From assembly GCA_021791615.1 (NCBI GenBank), contig JAJYWG010000387.1, forward strand, positions 1 to 16,405: a stretch of DNA of 16,405 nucleotides, in the 5' to 3' direction. The position numbers were made by a program, and so were the translations under genes. This DNA is from Actinomycetes bacterium. Its GTDB lineage: Bacteria; Actinomycetota; Acidimicrobiia; Acidimicrobiales; RAAP-2. Shown here in pieces: positions 14,232 to 16,405 of the stretch. Each line of letters begins with the position of its first letter. The stretch's first letter is position 1. The notes under the pieces are model-generated. The model saw only the letters and a program-made list of their open reading frames with translations. It ran no database searches and had not been told where the DNA came from.

Positions 14232-14639
14232 TTAGGCGCGTGGGCCGATGACGTGGCAGATGAGGCTCGGGTCGCAGTCGCGTGGGTCGAGGTCTTTCGC
14301 CCGTCGGCTGAGGCTCCGCAGCTCGTCCCGTAGTGCGATTAGTTCGGCGATGCGCGCGTCGATCTCGTCGGCGCGTTTGCCGATTAGCTCGGCCACGAAG
14401 CTGCAGGGTGCCTCGCCACGGTCGCACACCCCGATGACCTGGCGGATCTCGCCGAGACGGAGCCCGACCGCTTGTGCAGCCCGCACGAAGCGGTAGCGGC
14501 CAAGGGCGTCCTGACCGTAGAGGCGGTAGCCAGCCTCGCTCCGCTCTTGCGGGCACAGCACGCCGACGCGGTCGTAGTAGCGGATCGTCTTTACCGAAGT
14601 GCCGGTCCGCTCGGCGAGCTCCCCGATCTTCATCGCCAT
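14232..14639 (-). CDS. MerR-family metal-responsive transcriptional regulator
   Basis: 135 residues. N-terminal winged helix-turn-helix (KIGELAERTGTSVKTIRYYD, about 4-23; second part EAGYRLYGQDALGRYRFV), dimerisation helix (about 82-112), and a metal-site pattern of cysteines: Cys79 at the helix start (CDRGEAPC) plus Cys122 and Cys128 (DPRDCDPSLICHVIG) in the C-terminal loop. This three-Cys layout resembles Hg/Cd/Zn/Pb sensors of the MerR/ZntR/CadR group; the metal cannot be assigned. MerR proteins bind an overlong-spacer promoter and twist it open when loaded. The neighbouring promoter at 14657-14687 fits exactly. ATG 14639 and an in-frame ATG 14633 are both possible starts. Confidence 0.88.
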   Translation of the reverse strand: MAMKIGELAERTGTSVKTIRYYDRVGVLCPQERSEAGYRLYGQDALGRYRFVRAAQAVGLRLGEIRQVIGVCDRGEAPCSFVAELIGKRADEIDARIAELIALRDELRSLSRRAKDLDPRDCDPSLICHVIGPRA

Positions 14640-14656
14640 CAGGCCACCGTACCCTC

Positions 14657-14687
14657 TTGACTGTCCCCTATAGAGGAGGGCTTATCG
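14657..14687 (+). promoter_or_regulatory. MerR-type promoter, 19-bp spacer, with operator dyad
   Basis: TTGACT (-35, 14657-14662) and TTATCG (-10, 14682-14687) are separated by 19 bp, the spacing that MerR activators require. The spacer holds TCCCCTATAGAGGA (14664-14677), a dyad matching at six of seven pairs. The downstream ATG (14695) starts 7 bp after the -10, so the mRNA is leaderless or nearly so. Confidence 0.75.
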
Positions 14688-14694
14688 TCGAGGT

Positions 14695-15006
14695 ATGTCA
14701 CAGACGATCACCATCTTGCAAACTCCCGGTTGCCCGAACGTCACCCTCATGCGCCAGCGCCTCGCCGACGCCCTGGCCCAGCTCGACGAGCCCGCTCCCC
14801 AGGTCGCCATCGAGGAAGTCGCCGACCTCGACGAGGCGGCAAGACGCGGGTTCTACGGCTCACCGGCGCTAGTTGTGGACGGTGCTGATGTCTTCGCGAG
14901 CCCCGGGAGCCCCCCGGCGTTCGCCTGCCGCACGTACCACACGGGGGCCGGCATTGAAGGCGCCCCTTCGGTCGACCAGATCGTGGCGGCCCTTACCAAT
15001 TTGTAG
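14695..15006 (+). CDS. Small thioredoxin-like protein (DF-family (seleno)protein-like)
   Basis: 103 residues. It has a thioredoxin-fold-like start (ITILQTPGCPNVTLMRQRLA) with a single N-terminal Cys13 where redox families have CxxC, a GFYGSPALVVDGADVFA segment containing the SP preceding a beta strand (the cis-Pro position), and a second Cys78 in AFACRTYHT. From memory this resembles the group annotated as DF-family (seleno)proteins, found near mercury or other metal resistance genes. Here the position is Cys, not Sec. It is transcribed divergently from the MerR regulator, from its overlong-spacer promoter, so a metal- or thiol-related role is inferred. Stop TAG 15004-15006. Confidence 0.7.
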   Translation: MSQTITILQTPGCPNVTLMRQRLADALAQLDEPAPQVAIEEVADLDEAARRGFYGSPALVVDGADVFASPGSPPAFACRTYHTGAGIEGAPSVDQIVAALTNL

Positions 15007-15014
15007 GGAGCCTC

Positions 15015-15167
15015 GAGGTCCTTCACGCGCCCGGCGCTGAAGCGTCATGGCTTGAGCGTGCCGCACGAGAGCCCTATTACACGAGGGTCCTGCGCAGGCC
15101 GTACACCGGTGCCAACAGGCCGGTGGTGCCTTTTCACGCCCTCTCGGGCCTCCTGCGCCCCAAGTAG
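15015..15167 (+). other. Short open fragment of unknown protein, no start codon
   Basis: The frame ending at TAG 15165-15167 reads EVLHAPGAEASWLERAAREP, YYTRVLRRPYTGANRPVVPF, HALSGLLRPK. The composition resembles a real protein C-terminus, but no start codon or ribosome site is present and the family is unknown. It fills much of the 284-bp gap before the carbonic anhydrase. Possibly another decayed fragment. Confidence 0.25.
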
Positions 15168-15290
15168 CACGGGTGCCTTGCGGTCGTGGCCGCCTCGGCC
15201 GACGCTGGCACTGCTGGCATCGTCCTGAATCCCGAGTAAGCTTGTCAGGTATTCAGCGAGGAGCTGGGCACTAGAACTCAGGGCCTATTC

Positions 15291-15788
15291 ATGAGTGTCA
15301 CCGATGAGTTGCTAAAGAACGCTGACGTCTACGCGGCCGAGTTCGCGAAGGCCGACCTCCCGGTGCCACCGAGCAAGCGGGTGGCCATAGTGGCTTGTAT
15401 GGACGCCAGGGTCAACCCTTACGGGATCTTTGGGCTGACCGAGGGTGACGCCCACGTGATCAGGAACGCGGGCGGTGCCGTGACCGACGACGCGATCCGC
15501 TCCCTCGCCATCTCCCAGCGCCTGCGCGGGACCGAGGAGATCATCCTTGTCCACCACACCGACTGCGGCATGCTCACCTTTACCGACGAGGCATTTGGTC
15601 GCCAGATCCAGGACGACACTGGCATCCGGCCCCCATGGGCAACGGAAGCCTTCTCCGACCTTGACCAGGACGTCCGCCAGTCAATGGCCCGCATCCAGGC
15701 AAGCCCTTTCATCCCCAAAAAGAGCGCCACGCGCGGCTTTGTCTTCGACGTGAAGACGGGCCGTCTAAGAGAGGGGAAGGCTGGCTAG
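15291..15788 (+). CDS. Beta-class carbonic anhydrase
   Basis: 165 residues. It catalyses reversible CO2 hydration. Zinc ligands and catalytic residues are visible: Cys36 with the Asp38-Arg40 dyad in VACMDARVNP, then His89 and Cys92 in LVHHTDCGML. The HVIRNAGG segment and the C-terminal FIPKK and GFVFDVKTGRL strands fit the short cytosolic beta-CA group common in actinobacteria. No signal peptide. ATG 15291 is preceded by an AGGG-like site, seven bases away. A 7-bp hairpin follows the stop by 53 bp. It appears monocistronic, between the fragment at 15015-15167 and the ABC permease remnant. Confidence 0.92.
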   Translation: MSVTDELLKNADVYAAEFAKADLPVPPSKRVAIVACMDARVNPYGIFGLTEGDAHVIRNAGGAVTDDAIRSLAISQRLRGTEEIILVHHTDCGMLTFTDEAFGRQIQDDTGIRPPWATEAFSDLDQDVRQSMARIQASPFIPKKSATRGFVFDVKTGRLREGKAG

Positions 15789-15841
15789 TACAGGGCGCTT
15801 AGGAGCAGTCCACCCAGGCGTGGTCGGTCCATGATGTAGGG

Positions 15842-15859
15842 CTTTGCCTGCTGGCAAAG
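15842..15859 (+). terminator. Hairpin downstream of the carbonic anhydrase
   Basis: CTTTGCC TGCT GGCAAAG is a perfect 7-bp stem with a 4-nt loop, 53 bp after the stop. No T-run follows, so it would be an intrinsic terminator of the U-less kind seen in high-GC actinobacteria, or an RNA-processing structure. Confidence 0.45.
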
Positions 15860-15884
15860 AAGGGAGGGTAGGGACGAGCGGGCC

Positions 15885-16064
15885 GGTCACCCCTACCCGT
15901 TAGGGGTGTTCATTGAGCAACAGTCCGCAGACGCCCAGCTCGGGTACGCGTGGGCCGGGATCGTCACGCTGGCAGTGTTCGGGCTCGTCCTCACCGCCCT
16001 CATCGTGGTGGTAGAGGACGGGGTGCTGCGCTGGCGTGGTTTCAGGCAGCGAGCGGTCATCGGG
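15885..16064 (+). pseudogene. C-terminal remnant of a NitT/TauT-type ABC transporter permease
   Basis: In the frame of GTG 15906 the sequence reads GVFIEQQSADAQLGYAWAGI, VTLAVFGLVLTALIVVVEDG, VLRWRGFR. It matches the end of nitrate/taurine/sulfonate-type permeases: a loop before the last helix with QQS---Q, the helix AGIVTLAVFGLVLTALIVVV, and a terminal Glu-x-x-VLRWR. The upstream ABC permease core, including the EAA loop, is absent. The frame has no stop before the window edge, so its natural end has been lost too. The adjacent gene encodes a matching substrate-binding protein, suggesting a former transporter operon whose permease was truncated. Confidence 0.55.
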
Positions 16065-16069
16065 GGTCG

Positions 16070-16098
16070 TTGCAATAGCCGGAGCCCTCCGTTACTGT
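16070..16098 (+). promoter_or_regulatory. Candidate promoter for the substrate-binding protein gene
   Basis: TTGCAA (16070-16075) and TACTGT (16093-16098) are separated by exactly 17 bp. The ATG at 16111 follows 12 bp after the -10, implying a very short leader. It sits at the end of the permease remnant. Confidence 0.45.
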
Positions 16099-16110
16099 GC
16101 CTCAGTCCTT

Positions 16111-16405
16111 ATGCGTTTTTCCCCGCGGGCCCTCAGCGCCGTCGTCTTGACTGGCGCTCTTGTGGCTACTTCGGCTTCGCCCGCCAGCGCGGCCCCGGCC
16201 CAGCGGGCTGGCCAGGCCAAGCGCTCTGGCCCGCTCGTGAGCAGCTCGCGCTGCGCCGCCAACCGGGCGGCGGGCACGATCACGTACCTGACCGGCTTCG
16301 GCTGGGAGGCCTCGGTCGGGATCTTGGACCCCATCGCGGCCGAGGCCCAGGGTTACTACGCCGACTTGTGCCTGCGCGTCCGCTTCGAGCCTGGCACCGG
16401 GGACC
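16111..16405 (+). CDS. ABC transporter substrate-binding protein, NMT1/THI5-like (3' partial)
   Basis: 98 residues are visible from ATG 16111 to the window end. A Sec-type signal peptide is clear: MRFSPRALSAVVLTGALVAT followed by SASPASA, with likely cleavage after ASA. The mature start includes TITYLTGFGWEASVGILDPI and AAEAQGYYADLCLRVRF, the beta1-alpha1 pattern of the NMT1/THI5 and SsuA/TauA-type family that binds nitrate, sulfonates, pyrimidine precursors and similar small solutes outside the cell. The ligand cannot be told from this part. No strong Shine-Dalgarno is present, consistent with near-leaderless expression from the promoter at 16070-16098. The rest lies beyond the window. Confidence 0.8.
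   Translation, partial: MRFSPRALSAVVLTGALVATSASPASAAPAQRAGQAKRSGPLVSSSRCAANRAAGTITYLTGFGWEASVGILDPIAAEAQGYYADLCLRVRFEPGTGD

Noticed and set aside
1..16405. tRNA, rRNA and CRISPR arrays
   Set aside because: No T-loop-like GGTTCGAATCC signal with a matching acceptor stem, no rRNA sequence and no regularly spaced direct repeats were seen.

Overview
The window is high-GC, shows strong G/C preference at third codon positions, uses GTG starts and 4-bp ATGA gene overlaps. Its gene content (SHOCT-domain protein, actinobacterial FtsH with a proline-rich N-terminus, TraA-type relaxase remnant, actinobacterial-type integrase C-terminus, archaeal-type AspS remnant) points to Actinomycetota. Acidimicrobiia is my best guess, from recollection of similar protein sequences rather than from any search.

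Layout. Positions 1-1440 are a decayed accessory zone: the tail of an unrecognised protein, a frameshifted transposition-type ATPase and two diverged copies of an IS-end-like motif. Positions 1440-7722 are mostly a healthy membrane-protein block. It holds a damaged HtrA-like protease (no N-terminus, frameshifted PDZ), then yqhA and ftsH on the minus strand, and divergently the tightly overlapped terC-dedA-DMT transporter operon on the plus strand. A 6-bp stem follows, then an integrase remnant. At 8405-9225 a two-gene minus-strand operon encodes a small SHOCT membrane protein and a type 1 copper protein.

Positions 9465-14033 are a graveyard of mobile and laterally acquired fragments: an AAA ATPase lacking its P-loop, the C-terminal tip of an archaeal-type aspartyl-tRNA synthetase, a hexanucleotide repeat, a rearranged MobF/TraA relaxase piece, an ISKra4-like transposase tail riddled with TAG codons, the 5' half of a group II intron with the start of its maturase ORF, and a broken NTF2/SnoaL-like gene. 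Inside this graveyard sits one apparently intact 207-aa gene (11735-12358). Its N-terminal region carries an LQRAAGNRAT motif like those of proteins associated with extracellular contractile injection systems. It is preceded by a possible 34-aa ORF and a perfect 10-bp hairpin. This is the most interesting unexplained locus.

Positions 14232-15788 return to intact genes: a metal-type MerR regulator divergent from a small thioredoxin-like Cys protein, with a textbook 19-bp-spaced MerR promoter and a leaderless start, then a beta-carbonic anhydrase. The window closes with a 5'-truncated NitT/TauT-type ABC permease tail and the beginning of an NMT1/THI5-type substrate-binding protein that seems to have its own promoter. 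No tRNA, rRNA or CRISPR array was found. All family assignments are from motif recognition by eye; no database search was run.
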